A DNA stretch of 64,000 nt from Fluviicola sp. (GTDB lineage Bacteria > Bacteroidota > Bacteroidia > Flavobacteriales_D > Crocinitomicaceae): contig JAGOAZ010000011.1 of assembly GCA_017983675.1 (NCBI GenBank), positions 1 to 64,000 on the forward strand, in the 5' to 3' direction. Below the pieces are notes generated by a model that was given only the letters and a program-made list of their open reading frames with translations, was not told where the DNA came from and made no database searches. Position 1 is the stretch's first letter. Each line of letters begins with the position of its first letter. A program made the translations under genes and the position numbers. Positions 1-8,685 of this stretch are shown here, one piece after another.

Positions 1-372
1 CGAATCAATTGGTTGAACTACCCTTCTGAAATTCCTTATATTTTTATTCGCTTAGATGCAACAGCCAAAGAAGCGCGCTTTATGATTGATATTCAACCAA
101 AAGACGATGGCATACGCGCAATCATTTGGGAACAATTATATGAATTGAAAGTTGTGTTCGAATCTGAAATGGGAACGAATGGTCAATGGCTTGAAAACGA
201 ATCAAGTCAACAAGTTCCCTCGTTTAACCGTATTGTATGGGAACTCGAAGATGTCAACTTCTTTCAAGAAAACGACAAACAACAAATCTTTGATTTCTTC
301 GAAGACCGTTTGGTAAAATTTGATAATTTTTACCAAGAATTCAAGGATATCCTCATTCATTTAGCTTCGTAA
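1..372 (+). CDS. DUF4268 domain protein, 3' part of gene
   Basis: The reading frame is open from the first base of the window, so the gene begins upstream and only its last 123 codons are here. The first ATG-like codon inside (TTG at 13) is not a believable start. The visible part reads like the DUF4268 family: an RINWLNYP stretch, an alternating beta-rich half (FIRLDA, FMIDIQP), then a helix-rich C-terminal half with IVWELEDVNFF and a closing acidic helix. The biochemical function of the family is not established. A T9SS cargo gene follows 24 bases downstream on the same strand. Family assignment is from recall of the motif pattern; the missing N-terminus limits certainty. Confidence 0.75.
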   Translation, partial: RINWLNYPSEIPYIFIRLDATAKEARFMIDIQPKDDGIRAIIWEQLYELKVVFESEMGTNGQWLENESSQQVPSFNRIVWELEDVNFFQENDKQQIFDFFEDRLVKFDNFYQEFKDILIHLAS

Positions 373-396
373 GCGATTAGTTGTTATTTTTACAGT

Positions 397-1200
397 ATGA
401 ATAAATCAATTTTAATAGCAGGTTTTTTAATTGTTGCGCGCTTTTCATATGGCCAAACACCAATTCTAAACGAAGATTTTAGTAATGGTATTCCTTCAAC
501 GTGGAGTATTTCAATTCAAGATACAAATACGGTAAATCCTGCTGTTGCTGCTTTTGCACCAGGTTGGATTTCATTAGTTGATCCAGAAAATTCGGCTGAT
601 ACAATTGTTGGAAGTACTTCTTATTTCTTAACAGAAAACAAAGCGAGTCGTTGGTTGATCACTCCCCCATTGACTTTGGGAGCTTATGGGAATGAAATTT
701 CGTGGAATGCACGTGTACACGATCCTAGTTTTCCAGATAGTTATATGGTGCTTGTTTCTACGACGGATAATCAACCGCAAAGTTTTACAGATACGTTGTT
801 GGTGTTGGTGGAAGAATTGGAGAATTGGACAACAAGAAGTTTGACGTTGAATGATACGAACTTATTAAATCAACAAGTTTACCTTGCTTTTGTAAATAAT
901 TCCATCAATAAATTCAAGTTGTATTTGGATGACATTCAAGTCACAGTTGAAGATGCTGCGGCAATAGATGAACTAGAAAAAATTACGTTTTCTGTTTTCC
1001 CAAATCCTTCAAGTGATGTGATTTATATTACTGGTAATAAAGCAATTCAATCGCTTTCACTTGTTTCGACAACTGGTCAATTATTGCAAACAGTTAAAAA
1101 CTCGAATAACATGCAATTGGTTGATTTTCCAGCTGGTACTTATTTCTTAGTTGTATCAACAGGAACTCAACAAGTAACAAAAAGAATTGTCAAAAAATAA
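397..1200 (+). CDS. Secreted protein with type A T9SS sorting domain and adhesin-like (choice-of-anchor J) domain
   Basis: 267 aa. Residues 1-20 are a signal peptide ending around FSYGQ. Residues about 25-185 contain NEDFSNGIPSTWS, SRWLITPPL and LYLDDIQV, the pattern of cleaved-adhesin/choice-of-anchor J beta-sandwich domains. The last ~75 residues are a type A T9SS C-terminal domain: FSVFPNPSSDVIYI, a GTYFLVV turn and a basic VTKRIVKK end. The protein is therefore expected to cross the inner membrane by Sec and be exported and anchored, or released, by T9SS after CTD removal. Its ligand is unknown. A near-consensus -10 box (TATTTTTA, 385-392) lies 4 nt before the ATG, and a bidirectional terminator follows the stop. 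Confidence 0.85.
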   Translation: MNKSILIAGFLIVARFSYGQTPILNEDFSNGIPSTWSISIQDTNTVNPAVAAFAPGWISLVDPENSADTIVGSTSYFLTENKASRWLITPPLTLGAYGNEISWNARVHDPSFPDSYMVLVSTTDNQPQSFTDTLLVLVEELENWTTRSLTLNDTNLLNQQVYLAFVNNSINKFKLYLDDIQVTVEDAAAIDELEKITFSVFPNPSSDVIYITGNKAIQSLSLVSTTGQLLQTVKNSNNMQLVDFPAGTYFLVVSTGTQQVTKRIVKK

Positions 1201-1213
1201 AAATACTTGACAC

Positions 1214-1252
1214 AAAAAAAAGGTCTGATAAACACTATCAGACCTTTTTTTT
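1214..1252. terminator. Bidirectional intrinsic terminator between the T9SS cargo gene and yajC
   Basis: A perfect 17-bp stem (1214-1230 pairs with 1236-1252) with a 5-nt loop carries an A-run on one side and a T-run on the other, so it can end transcription in both directions. It sits between two convergent genes. Confidence 0.9.
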
Positions 1253-1264
1253 GGAGTAAACTTA

Positions 1265-1522
1265 TTACGCTTCTAATGTTTCAGCAACTTGTTGTGAAAT
1301 TGCACTTTTTTCGAAACGAATTTTTGTACCTTCTGAACTAATCAATATCGTTGTATCGGTAATTTCTAATACTTTTCCGTGAACACCTCCGATAGTAATT
1401 ACTTTATCACCAGTTTGGATGTTTTTTCTGAATTCACGCAATTCTTTTTGTTTTTTCTGTTGTGGACGAATTAAAAAGAAGTAGAAAACTACAACCATTA
1501 ATCCAAGCATAATTATTTGCAT
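1265..1522 (-). CDS. yajC: Preprotein translocase accessory subunit YajC
   Basis: 85 aa, the usual size. One N-terminal membrane helix (residues about 3-19) is followed by the conserved FFLIRPQQKKQKELREF motif and a soluble domain with GDKVITIGGVHGKVLEI. YajC joins SecDF next to SecYEG in the inner membrane. It is the last gene of a minus-strand run (leucine dehydrogenase, nusB, DUF1573, yajC), 30 bases after the DUF1573 gene, and ends at the shared terminator. Confidence 0.95.
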   Translation of the reverse strand: MQIIMLGLMVVVFYFFLIRPQQKKQKELREFRKNIQTGDKVITIGGVHGKVLEITDTTILISSEGTKIRFEKSAISQQVAETLEA

Positions 1523-1552
1523 CTTGTTTGATTTATTTATTTGTAAAAATTA

Positions 1553-1945
1553 TTAGCGAATTATTGTCGCCTCAACATTAACAACTGTTAAGTTAGGCTC
1601 TGTGTTTGATAATATTCTAATTGAACGCGAGATGTGTCCTGGTGAAAATGATTCCGTATTTACTTGTGCTTCAACAAAGCCAGATTCTCCTGGAGCAATT
1701 GGATCTTTTGACCAATCAGCTACAGTACAAGAGCAAGAACCTTTCACATCAGAAAGAACTAATGCATAATCTCCCGTATTTTCAACTTTAAACTTTGCTT
1801 TGATCACTTCACCAAGTGCAACTTTTCCAGCATTAAAAACTGGATTTACTTGCATTGTTGTTTTTTTACCAATTTGCAATTCTGTCGTGTTTTCACAAGA
1901 TGAAAGCAATGCAACAGCGATAAATAATCCAAAAATCTTTTTCAT
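1553..1945 (-). CDS. DUF1573 lipoprotein
   Basis: 130 aa from the ATG at 1945; an upstream in-frame TTG at 1951 would add two residues but touches the nusB stop and is less likely. A signal peptide ends in a lipobox (ALLSSC), so the mature protein should be lipid-anchored. The rest is one DUF1573 immunoglobulin-like domain (about residues 30-125) with the typical F.V.NTGDYALVLSDVKGSCSCT core and an IAPGESG turn. The molecular role of the family is not known. The nusB-DUF1573-yajC order recurs in Bacteroidota. Confidence 0.85.
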   Translation of the reverse strand: MKKIFGLFIAVALLSSCENTTELQIGKKTTMQVNPVFNAGKVALGEVIKAKFKVENTGDYALVLSDVKGSCSCTVADWSKDPIAPGESGFVEAQVNTESFSPGHISRSIRILSNTEPNLTVVNVEATIIR

Positions 1946-1951
1946 AATCAA

Positions 1952-2902
1952 TTAATCATTCATTAAACCTCGTCCCATTTTCCCCATTTTTCCATCTTTT
2001 TCCAAACGGTCAATGGCATTATCTAAAATTCCATTGATAAATCCATGACTCTTTGGAGTAGAATAGAATTTTGAGATTTCAATATACTCATTTAAAGTAA
2101 CTTTCTTTGGGATATTTTTAAAAATCTGTAATTCAGTGATCGCCATTTTCAATAATAAAATATCCATTTTTGCGATACGATCCAATTCCCAGTTTTTTGT
2201 CAAGTCATCAATCAACACCAAATTTTCAGTATCCATTGAAACTGTTTTGCGCAATAATTGTTTGATGAATTCCTGCTCGTCCTCTTTGTCTTTGTACAAA
2301 GACATGATTTCGATCTTTTCATTTTCTTTCGCTGCCTTGATTGTTTTAATCACCATTTGACAAGCTAAATCAATATCATCTAACCAATTAATCGATTTTT
2401 CTTCAAAGAAATTGTAAATTAAATCAGAATTCGCGATTTCAGTTTTGAAAATTTCAACTGCGAAATTGATTGCTTCTTCAAAACCTGTTTGCTCGCTGTT
2501 CATGTGAGCAAAATACGTTTCGCTTTCTTTCATTACCAAGAAAATCTTGCGGAACATTTCACGATTTTCATCACCAATCCAATTAACCTTACGATCCTCT
2601 GCTGCATTACGTAATTCGTAACTATCTTGCAACATAGCAATAATTGCATTGTCAACAAAGCGTCTATTTGGATGTAAATCCTCCTCAGTTGGACGAATTT
2701 TTTTCTTGTTTTCATCAATGCGGTTTTCAGCGATTTCTTTCAATTCGCCGAAACTTAACATCAAGTACAAATACAAATCATAAATACGATCAACGGCAGT
2801 AAACAAATCGTTTTCTGTCTTTTTTAGATTGTCCTCTTCTGCTTGAAAATAAGCATAAAGTGTTTGCAATACTTTGATACGTAAATGTCTTCTATTTAGC
2901 AT
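1952..2902 (-). CDS. nusB: Transcription antitermination protein NusB, long Bacteroidota form
   Basis: 316 aa, about twice the length of E. coli NusB, as is common in Bacteroidota. The N-terminus has the NusB start pattern (RRHLRIKVLQTLYAYFQ). The classic all-helical NusB core is in the C-terminal half (about 190-300), with DRIAKMDILLLKMAITELQIF and VTLNEYIEISKFYSTPKSHGFINGILD. NusB binds boxA RNA with NusE (S10) and supports rRNA antitermination. The inserted middle (about 30-180) is charged and helical and of unknown role. The gene lies 15 bases after the leucine dehydrogenase stop. Confidence 0.93.
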   Translation of the reverse strand: MLNRRHLRIKVLQTLYAYFQAEEDNLKKTENDLFTAVDRIYDLYLYLMLSFGELKEIAENRIDENKKKIRPTEEDLHPNRRFVDNAIIAMLQDSYELRNAAEDRKVNWIGDENREMFRKIFLVMKESETYFAHMNSEQTGFEEAINFAVEIFKTEIANSDLIYNFFEEKSINWLDDIDLACQMVIKTIKAAKENEKIEIMSLYKDKEDEQEFIKQLLRKTVSMDTENLVLIDDLTKNWELDRIAKMDILLLKMAITELQIFKNIPKKVTLNEYIEISKFYSTPKSHGFINGILDNAIDRLEKDGKMGKMGRGLMND

Positions 2903-2917
2903 TTTAATTGTTGTGTT

Positions 2918-4015
2918 TTAAAGTGGTAATTTAATATTACCTATTGATTGAATGCGCTCTTCAGCCATTCTGTTAGCAATTTGGTATGTTGGAATGTTTT
3001 CCGATTTGGAACGACTAACAATGGAAGAGATTGTTCCATAAATATCTTCCGATTTTCTCATTGCCCAATCAGCTGATAAACCTTCAACTTCCGAAAAACA
3101 ATTTATCACACCTCCTGCATTCAAAGCAAAATCTGGTGCGTAAATTATTCCTTTATCCATAACCATTTGACCATGGATTTTTTCGTTCGCCAATTGATTA
3201 TTAGCAGCACCAGCAATAATTGAACATTTCAAACGACTCATCGTTTCATCGTTAATCGTTGCTCCTAACGCACACGGGGCATAAATATCCATCGCTACAT
3301 CATAAATATCATTCAAACCAACCACATTTGCTCCGTATTGACTTGCAACTCGTTTCAATGTGTCTTCTTGGATATCAGTAACGTAAACTTTTGCTCCTTC
3401 GGCAGTAAGGTGCTTCACTAAATATTCACCAACATGTCCAACTCCTTGAACAGCAACAGTTTTACCTGCTAACGAATCAGATCCAAATTGTTGTTGCGCA
3501 CACGCTTTCATTCCCATGTACACACCAAAGGCAGTTACAGGAGATGGATCACCACTTTTACCTGGCAAACCAACAACATAATCGGTTTCCATACTTACCC
3601 AAGACATGTCAGTTGGATTGATACCAACATCTTCAGCAGTAATGTATTTTCCAGCAAGTGAATTAACAAATTTTCCAAAACGACGGAACAAAGCTTCAGA
3701 TTTCATTGATTTTGAATCACCAATGATTACCGCTTTTCCACCTCCTAAATTCAATCCTGAAATTGAATTTTTGTAGGTCATACCGCGCGACAAACGCAAC
3801 ACATCGTTTAACGCTTCCATTTCATTGTTGTACATCCACATTCTAGTTCCACCTAATGCAGGTCCTAAAACAGTGTTGTGAACAGCAATGATTGCTTTCA
3901 ATCCAGTTGCGTTGTCATTACAGAATAAAAGTTGCTCGTGGTCATAAATTCCCATTTGAGCAATTACGGGGTTTTCAGCAAGATTCATTTCCTTGCCTTC
4001 TTTTACTTCAAACAT
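2918..4015 (-). CDS. Leucine/valine (Glu/Leu/Phe/Val family) dehydrogenase
   Basis: 365 aa. It interconverts branched-chain amino acids and 2-oxo acids with NAD+, in the cytoplasm. The dimerisation and catalytic domain contains ALGGTRMW (about 54-60) and the catalytic lysine in LNLGGGKAVI (Lys94). The Rossmann domain has GVGHVG at 191-196 and ends with APDFALNAGGVI. Two starts compete: ATG 4015, which has a perfect -10 box exactly 4 nt upstream and would be leaderless, and ATG 3988 (Met10), which has an AAGGAA purine tract in front. The 4015 start fits a spacing repeated in this window. The product would feed the branched-chain oxo-acid E1 enzyme at 57 kb (inference). Confidence 0.9.
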   Translation of the reverse strand: MFEVKEGKEMNLAENPVIAQMGIYDHEQLLFCNDNATGLKAIIAVHNTVLGPALGGTRMWMYNNEMEALNDVLRLSRGMTYKNSISGLNLGGGKAVIIGDSKSMKSEALFRRFGKFVNSLAGKYITAEDVGINPTDMSWVSMETDYVVGLPGKSGDPSPVTAFGVYMGMKACAQQQFGSDSLAGKTVAVQGVGHVGEYLVKHLTAEGAKVYVTDIQEDTLKRVASQYGANVVGLNDIYDVAMDIYAPCALGATINDETMSRLKCSIIAGAANNQLANEKIHGQMVMDKGIIYAPDFALNAGGVINCFSEVEGLSADWAMRKSEDIYGTISSIVSRSKSENIPTYQIANRMAEERIQSIGNIKLPL

Positions 4016-4019
4016 ATAG

Positions 4020-4027
4020 CAAATATA
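4020..4027 (-). promoter_or_regulatory. -10 box of the leucine dehydrogenase promoter
   Basis: TATATTTG on the minus strand, a full match to TAnnTTTG, ends 4 nt before ATG 4015. With the usual distance from this box, transcription would start at or next to the A of the ATG. No clear -33 TTG is visible at 17-23 nt. Confidence 0.6.
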
Positions 4028-4108
4028 TCGTCAATTCAATACGAATGGCTAATTTTGTACTTTCATCAAACAAAGCCAAACGCGGCACAAAAATAGGAAA
4101 TTAATCGC

Positions 4109-5920
4109 ATGAAGTCTCTAAGCTATTTGAACAAATATTTTTATAAATACCGATACCGATTATTACTTGGTGTTTTGTTCATCATAATTCAAAATTATTT
4201 TCTTGCAAAAATGCCCGTTTTAATTGGCGAAACCTCTGATTATTTGACCGGTAAGAAAGGTGAAAAGCTATCTATTGACCAATTGTTTTGGATTGGAATA
4301 TCCTTAGCGGGTTTTTATGTGCTTTTCAATTTGATCAAAGGATTTTTTCTTTTTTTAACACGACAGACAATTATCATTATGTCGCGCTTGATAGAATACG
4401 ACTTAAAAAATGAAATTTTCACGAAATACCAAGAGCTCGATTACAAGTTCTATAAATCAAAAACTACAGGAGATTTAATGAACCGCATCGCAGAAGATGT
4501 GTCTCAAGTTCGCCAGTATTTAGGCCCTGGAATCATGTATACCGTCAATTTGGTCATACTCCTCCCCTTCATTACCTATCAAATGTTTGCGATTGATGTG
4601 CAATTAGCTTTGTTAACATTGATTCCATTACCTATCATGGCAATACTTATTTACTTTGTTTCAAATAAAATGAACTTATTGAGTAAAAACGTTCAAGTAG
4701 AACAATCAAATTTAAGCACGATTGGACAAGAAACATTTGCAGGAATTCGCGTTATAAAAGCCTATTTACAAGAAAAACATACGTTGAATAAATTCAATAC
4801 AAGTGCCGATAATTACCACTTAAAAACAATGCGCTTAGTAAAAGCTAACGCGTTGTTTATGCCAACAATTTCGTTATTGATTGGTTTAAGTACGTTGTTA
4901 AGTATTTACATTGGAGGTGTTTTTGCGTTGGATACAGAATTAGCAGTGCAAAATGGAACTGTTCCGGCACACAGTGTTTCACCAGGAAATATCATCACAT
5001 TGGTACTTTGTGTTTCGCAGTTAACTTGGCCATTTGCCAGTGTAGGTTGGGTAACAAGCATTATTCAACGTGCTGCAGCTTCACAAACGAGAATCAATGA
5101 ATTCTTGACTACAAAACCTGAAATAATTAATAATCCGACTACGCCATTTTCAACGTATCAATCAATGGTTTTTGAAAACGTTTCATTCAAATACTCCGAA
5201 ACAGGAAGAGAAGTCTTATCGCACATCAATTTCACCATAAAAAAAGGAAGCACATTGGGCATTGTTGGAAAAACTGGTGCTGGAAAATCAACTTTATTGC
5301 AATTAATTGTTCGACAACTCGACCCAACTTCAGGGACCGTTTACTACAACGATACCCCTATTCAACAAGCTGATTTGAGTCAATTTAGAAATCAATTAGC
5401 TGTTGTTCCTCAAGATGTGTTTTTGTTTTCTGACACTATAAAAAACAACATTGCTTTCGGTACCAAAGATCAAAACGACCTCGACAAACGCATTCATCAA
5501 GCAGCTTTAGCAGCTCATGTCTTGCATAACATTGAAGATTTCCCTAATAAATTTGAAACAGTTTTAGGAGAACGAGGAGTTAATTTAAGTGGCGGTCAAA
5601 AACAACGCGTTAGCATTGCTCGTGCATTAATACGTGAACCAAAGTTGTTATTACTCGACGATTGTTTATCGGCAGTCGATACGGAAACCGAAGAAATCAT
5701 CTTAAGAAATCTCAAAGCAGCTGCCGAACAACACGACACAACAACTGTCATTGTTAGTCACCGTATATCTAGTTTACGAAATGCTGATCGCATATTAGTT
5801 TTGGATAATGGCGCAATCATTGAAGAAGGAACGCACGAATCGCTCTTAGCTTTGAAAGGTCATTATTTTGATCTTTATGAAAAACAATTGCTGGAAGAAC
5901 CGAAAATAACGGAAGATTAA
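4109..5920 (+). CDS. ABC exporter half-transporter (fused membrane and ATPase domains)
   Basis: 603 aa. An N-terminal type I ABC exporter membrane domain with about six helices (residues ~15-325) is followed by an ABC ATPase. The ATPase has Walker A GKTGAGKST near 386, signature LSGGQKQR near 492, Walker B LLLLDD near 513 and an H-loop VSHRIS. The family exports lipids or drugs as dimers. The residue after the Walker B aspartate is Asp (LLLLDDCLSAVD), not the catalytic Glu. That substitution is known in one subunit of heterodimeric exporters such as BmrC, but no partner gene is adjacent. Substrate unknown. A TAATTTTG box near 4052 in the intergenic region is a plausible promoter. Confidence 0.9.
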   Translation: MKSLSYLNKYFYKYRYRLLLGVLFIIIQNYFLAKMPVLIGETSDYLTGKKGEKLSIDQLFWIGISLAGFYVLFNLIKGFFLFLTRQTIIIMSRLIEYDLKNEIFTKYQELDYKFYKSKTTGDLMNRIAEDVSQVRQYLGPGIMYTVNLVILLPFITYQMFAIDVQLALLTLIPLPIMAILIYFVSNKMNLLSKNVQVEQSNLSTIGQETFAGIRVIKAYLQEKHTLNKFNTSADNYHLKTMRLVKANALFMPTISLLIGLSTLLSIYIGGVFALDTELAVQNGTVPAHSVSPGNIITLVLCVSQLTWPFASVGWVTSIIQRAAASQTRINEFLTTKPEIINNPTTPFSTYQSMVFENVSFKYSETGREVLSHINFTIKKGSTLGIVGKTGAGKSTLLQLIVRQLDPTSGTVYYNDTPIQQADLSQFRNQLAVVPQDVFLFSDTIKNNIAFGTKDQNDLDKRIHQAALAAHVLHNIEDFPNKFETVLGERGVNLSGGQKQRVSIARALIREPKLLLLDDCLSAVDTETEEIILRNLKAAAEQHDTTTVIVSHRISSLRNADRILVLDNGAIIEEGTHESLLALKGHYFDLYEKQLLEEPKITED

Positions 5921-5923
5921 TTG

Positions 5924-6622
5924 TTATTTCAACAATTGAAAATGTTCGTATTTGTCTTTGATAAAGGTAATCAACTCCATGTCCGTTGCGGTTTTTAGAA
6001 AATCTAAATCGATTGACATGAAGTGAATGAAATCCTCAAATTCTTCTTCAGATAAATTTATTACATCATAAACCACATATAACTTCAAGAGCTCTTGCAA
6101 TACTTTTGTTTGCGAATCTTTGAACTCCATTTGAGCAACCAATCGTTTTGATTGTTCCGTTTTTGAAAAACGCTGATACAATGCTGTAATCGGACTTTGG
6201 AAAGCTTCTAATCCTGTTATCGTTCTAGTTTCACGCAAAGCCAATGCAGCACGCTCCTCTTTGACCTGTTGAAGCGTTTTTAAAGGTTTAACAACAACTT
6301 CATCTATCTCACGACCAATGTGATTCAATTCAAAAAAAGCAGTGTATTGACAAGTAGAATCACCTGTAATACGAAACCCAACTTTCTCAAAACCCTTAAC
6401 AGAGAGTACTATTGAATCGTTTTCATTGACATAAACCGCAAAATGACCATCTGGCTGACCAAAAACAGCTTTGTTCGTTGTAACATTTACAACAAGCATA
6501 TTAAAAAAACTACTTTTTGAAAACGGATCATTCACACGTCCTGACAACCAAACTTTTTCACATGATTGAGCAACTCCAAGCATATGTAATAAAACGAAAA
6601 CAGCAAACACGATTAACTTCAT
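5924..6622 (-). CDS. Secreted protein with carboxypeptidase-like regulatory domain
   Basis: 232 aa with a signal peptide (residues 1-18, ending LGVAQS). Residues about 25-110 look like a CarboxypepD_reg_2 beta-sandwich (LSGRVNDPFS, GHFAVYVNENDSIVLSVKGFEKV, then DEVVVKPLKT), the fold found at the N-terminus of Bacteroidota TonB receptors. The C-terminal half is helical and charged with no family I recognise. It converges with the ABC exporter with only 3 bases between stops. A TATTTTCG box sits 5 nt before the ATG. Function unknown; it probably sits in the periplasm or the outer envelope. Confidence 0.7.
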   Translation of the reverse strand: MKLIVFAVFVLLHMLGVAQSCEKVWLSGRVNDPFSKSSFFNMLVVNVTTNKAVFGQPDGHFAVYVNENDSIVLSVKGFEKVGFRITGDSTCQYTAFFELNHIGREIDEVVVKPLKTLQQVKEERAALALRETRTITGLEAFQSPITALYQRFSKTEQSKRLVAQMEFKDSQTKVLQELLKLYVVYDVINLSEEEFEDFIHFMSIDLDFLKTATDMELITFIKDKYEHFQLLK

Positions 6623-6693
6623 AGAAACGAAAATAAGACAATTAAACTGAATCGGCTGAATATTAACAGATTTTAAATGATTGCTTTTTAATC

Positions 6694-6725
6694 ACATATG
6701 TTAATTTCAATTGTTACATATGTAA
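6694..6725. promoter_or_regulatory. Paired palindromic boxes upstream of mnmA (candidate XRE operator)
   Basis: ACATATGT occurs at 6694-6701 and again at 6716-6723, exactly 22 bp apart. The second copy is the core of a perfect 12-bp palindrome, TTACATATGTAA (6714-6725). The boxes lie between the divergent genes at 6622 and 6793, about 55 bp upstream of the mnmA -10 box. Similar boxes with similar spacing occur in front of the XRE regulator gene and the small gene at 8640. Confidence 0.5.
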
Positions 6726-6780
6726 AACATTCAAAAAATATTATAATCCTAGAATTACGGATAATCTCATTTTTAGTGAT

Positions 6781-6788
6781 TAAATTTG
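6781..6788 (+). promoter_or_regulatory. -10 box of mnmA promoter
   Basis: TAAATTTG matches TAnnTTTG fully and ends 4 nt before the mnmA ATG, predicting a leaderless or nearly leaderless mRNA. No -33 TTG is obvious at the expected distance. Confidence 0.6.
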
Positions 6789-6792
6789 TCTT

Positions 6793-7971
6793 ATGAAACG
6801 AGTAGTTGTTGGTTTGTCAGGTGGAGTTGATTCGAGCGTTAGCGCTTATTTACTCAAAGAGCAAGGTTACGAGGTGATCGGTCTTTTCATGCGTAATTGG
6901 CACGACGAAAGCGTAACACTTTCCAACGATTGTCCTTGGATTGATGATTCGAACGATGCCTTGTTGATTGCAGAACAATTAAACATCCCATTTCAAGTAC
7001 TCGACTTGAGCAAAGAATACAAAGAACGTATCGTCGACTACATGTTCGATGAATACCAAGCTGGTCGCACACCAAATCCCGATGTGTTATGTAATCGTGA
7101 AATCAAATTTGACGTGTTTTTAAAGGCAGCAGAAGAATTAGGCGCCGATTTTGTAGCAACGGGACATTACTGTCAAAAAACAACAAGCGATGACGGTTTA
7201 CACCACTTAATCGCAGGTGCAGACAACAACAAAGATCAATCGTATTTTCTTTGCCAACTTTCGCAAGCTCAATTAGCAAAAGCTTTATTTCCAATTGGAC
7301 ATCTCGAAAAACCTGCAGTTCGTGCCATCGCCAAAGAAATTGGACTTGTTACAGCCGATAAAAAAGACTCACAAGGACTTTGTTTTGTAGGCAAAATAAG
7401 TCTCCCCGAATTTCTTCAACAAAAACTAGAAGTAAAACACGGTAAAGTAATAGAAGTCAATCCTATTAACAAACAATTTACTGACTACAATAACCTTGAA
7501 GTAAGCATCGAAAACTGTGAATTATTGAGCGAACCATTCGTTTATACTCCAGAAATGGGTATTGAAGTAGCCGATCATATTGGCGCTCATTATTACACAA
7601 TTGGCCAACGAAAAGGATTACATATTGGCGGACGCCCGAATCCTTCTTTTGTAATAGGAATTGACACCGTATCCAATACGGTTTATTCAGGTCAGCTTGA
7701 TGAACACCCCGGCTTAAACCGTTGGGCGTTGAAAATCAATGAAAACGAATGTCACTGGATCAATCCAACACATGAGTTAACAATTGGAGAAAGCAAGGAA
7801 TATCAAATTAAAATACGATACAGACAAGCTGCACAGACGGGATTTTTGATCCGAAAGGAATCGGGATATTACATTCTTTTCAAAGAAATACAACGTGGAA
7901 TAACACCAGGTCAGTTTGCAGCATGGTATGAAGGAACTGAGTTGATTGGCTCAGGAATTATTGCGCATTAG
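6793..7971 (+). CDS. mnmA: tRNA-specific 2-thiouridylase MnmA
   Basis: 392 aa. It adds sulfur to U34 of Lys, Glu and Gln tRNAs. The N-terminal ATP pyrophosphatase domain starts with the PP-loop [10 protein letters not shown] (residues 8-17). The two catalytic cysteines are visible in [12 protein letters not shown] (near 100) and GLCFVGK (near 196). The C-terminal half has [13 protein letters not shown] and a closing beta-barrel. Its 3' end overlaps the convergent XRE gene by 14 bp. The promoter is leaderless-type and has phased palindromes upstream, so the XRE protein may control it (inference). Confidence 0.96.
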   Translation: MKRVVVGLSGGVDSSVSAYLLKEQGYEVIGLFMRNWHDESVTLSNDCPWIDDSNDALLIAEQLNIPFQVLDLSKEYKERIVDYMFDEYQAGRTPNPDVLCNREIKFDVFLKAAEELGADFVATGHYCQKTTSDDGLHHLIAGADNNKDQSYFLCQLSQAQLAKALFPIGHLEKPAVRAIAKEIGLVTADKKDSQGLCFVGKISLPEFLQQKLEVKHGKVIEVNPINKQFTDYNNLEVSIENCELLSEPFVYTPEMGIEVADHIGAHYYTIGQRKGLHIGGRPNPSFVIGIDTVSNTVYSGQLDEHPGLNRWALKINENECHWINPTHELTIGESKEYQIKIRYRQAAQTGFLIRKESGYYILFKEIQRGITPGQFAAWYEGTELIGSGIIAH

Positions 7972-8332
7972 GCAAAAACACATCAAACGTGAAATCAGCA
8001 TAAAAAACAATCGTTTTAATCACTTTTTTGTCAAATGCTGTATTTTCTTCGGCCTGTACTTTTACAGGCTCTTTCATCGAGCTTTTTGCTACTTCCTCTT
8101 GACCAGCTGTTAATTCAACACCCGTTGGAACATGCTTACCAGTCAATAACCACTGAGCAGAAACCCTAGGGAAAGCAGTTAACAACTTTTCAATAAACTC
8201 GAAGCTAGGCTTATTTCTTCCACTTAATACGTGACTTACATTCGAACGTTGCACTCCAATTTTATCTGCAAAAGCTCCAGCATTTAGTTTGTGTGAATCA
8301 ATCACCATCCGAATTCTATCCTTTACCTCCAT
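7958..8332 (-). CDS. XRE-family helix-turn-helix regulator
   Basis: 124 aa. Residues about 5-60 form a Cro/C1-type [23 protein letters not shown] covers the turn and recognition helix, followed by [14 protein letters not shown]. Then comes a polar linker and a short C-terminal segment, [20 protein letters not shown], found in many small Bacteroidota XRE proteins. It is likely to bind the palindromes that cover its own promoter and so autoregulate. Those palindromes recur upstream of mnmA and of the small gene at 8452-8640, suggesting a local regulon. The start is fixed by a -10 box ending 4 nt before the ATG. Confidence 0.88.
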   Translation of the reverse strand: MEVKDRIRMVIDSHKLNAGAFADKIGVQRSNVSHVLSGRNKPSFEFIEKLLTAFPRVSAQWLLTGKHVPTGVELTAGQEEVAKSSMKEPVKVQAEENTAFDKKVIKTIVFYADFTFDVFLPNAQ

Positions 8333-8333
8333 G

Positions 8334-8391
8334 TTACAAATGTAAATACTAATAGTTACAATTTTAATTTCAAAGTTATTTACAAATGTAA
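8334..8391. promoter_or_regulatory. Triple palindromic operator and promoter of the XRE gene
   Basis: Two perfect copies of TTACAAATGTAA (8334-8345 and 8380-8391) flank a degenerate copy, TTACAATTTTAA (8356-8367); start-to-start distances are 22 and 24 bp, about two helical turns. On the minus strand the first copy contains the -10 box TACATTTG (8344-8337), 4 nt before the ATG, so a bound protein would block polymerase. The third copy also contains TACATTTG and could be a second -10 box. Confidence 0.6.
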
Positions 8392-8400
8392 CAAAATAAA

Positions 8401-8431
8401 AAAAGTCAACCTCATTATGAGATTGACTTTT
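8401..8431 (-). terminator. Intrinsic terminator after the small gene at 8452-8640
   Basis: AAAAGTCAA (8401-8409) pairs with TTGACTTTT, with an inner CTCA/TGAG stem and a TTA loop. Read on the minus strand it is followed by a T-rich tract (from 8400 downward). It separates the small gene from the XRE promoter. Confidence 0.75.
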
Positions 8432-8451
8432 ACAAATATTTTAAATTATCC

Positions 8452-8640
8452 TTAATTCATATGATAATTAAAGAAGATTGGCACATTATTTATTTGTGGG
8501 AGCGATGGTCCAAATGTAACCAAGTCCATTAATGTTGCCACTTCTTCAATTGACAATTGACTGTGCTGTCCAAGCTCTTTATGTCTTGCCAATTTTACTT
8601 TTGCTAGATTCACTGCGTTATTGATCATCGTTAATTCCAT
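8452..8640 (-). CDS. Small hypothetical protein (62 aa)
   Basis: No family recognised. The peptide is helical and polar in its first half (NNAVNLAKVKLARHKELGQ) and has a VTFGPSLPQINNVPIFFNYH tail. Several signs make it a real gene: a full -10 box TAGATTTG (8686-8693), paired TTACAAAAA boxes just upstream with 22-bp spacing like those of the XRE gene, and its own terminator right after the stop. The mRNA leader would be about 40 nt. It may be a partner or target of the XRE regulator (inference). Confidence 0.6.
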   Translation of the reverse strand: MELTMINNAVNLAKVKLARHKELGQHSQLSIEEVATLMDLVTFGPSLPQINNVPIFFNYHMN

Positions 8641-8685
8641 ATTAAAGGTTTTAAATAGCTCCTTGAATTAAGACCATTTACGTGA

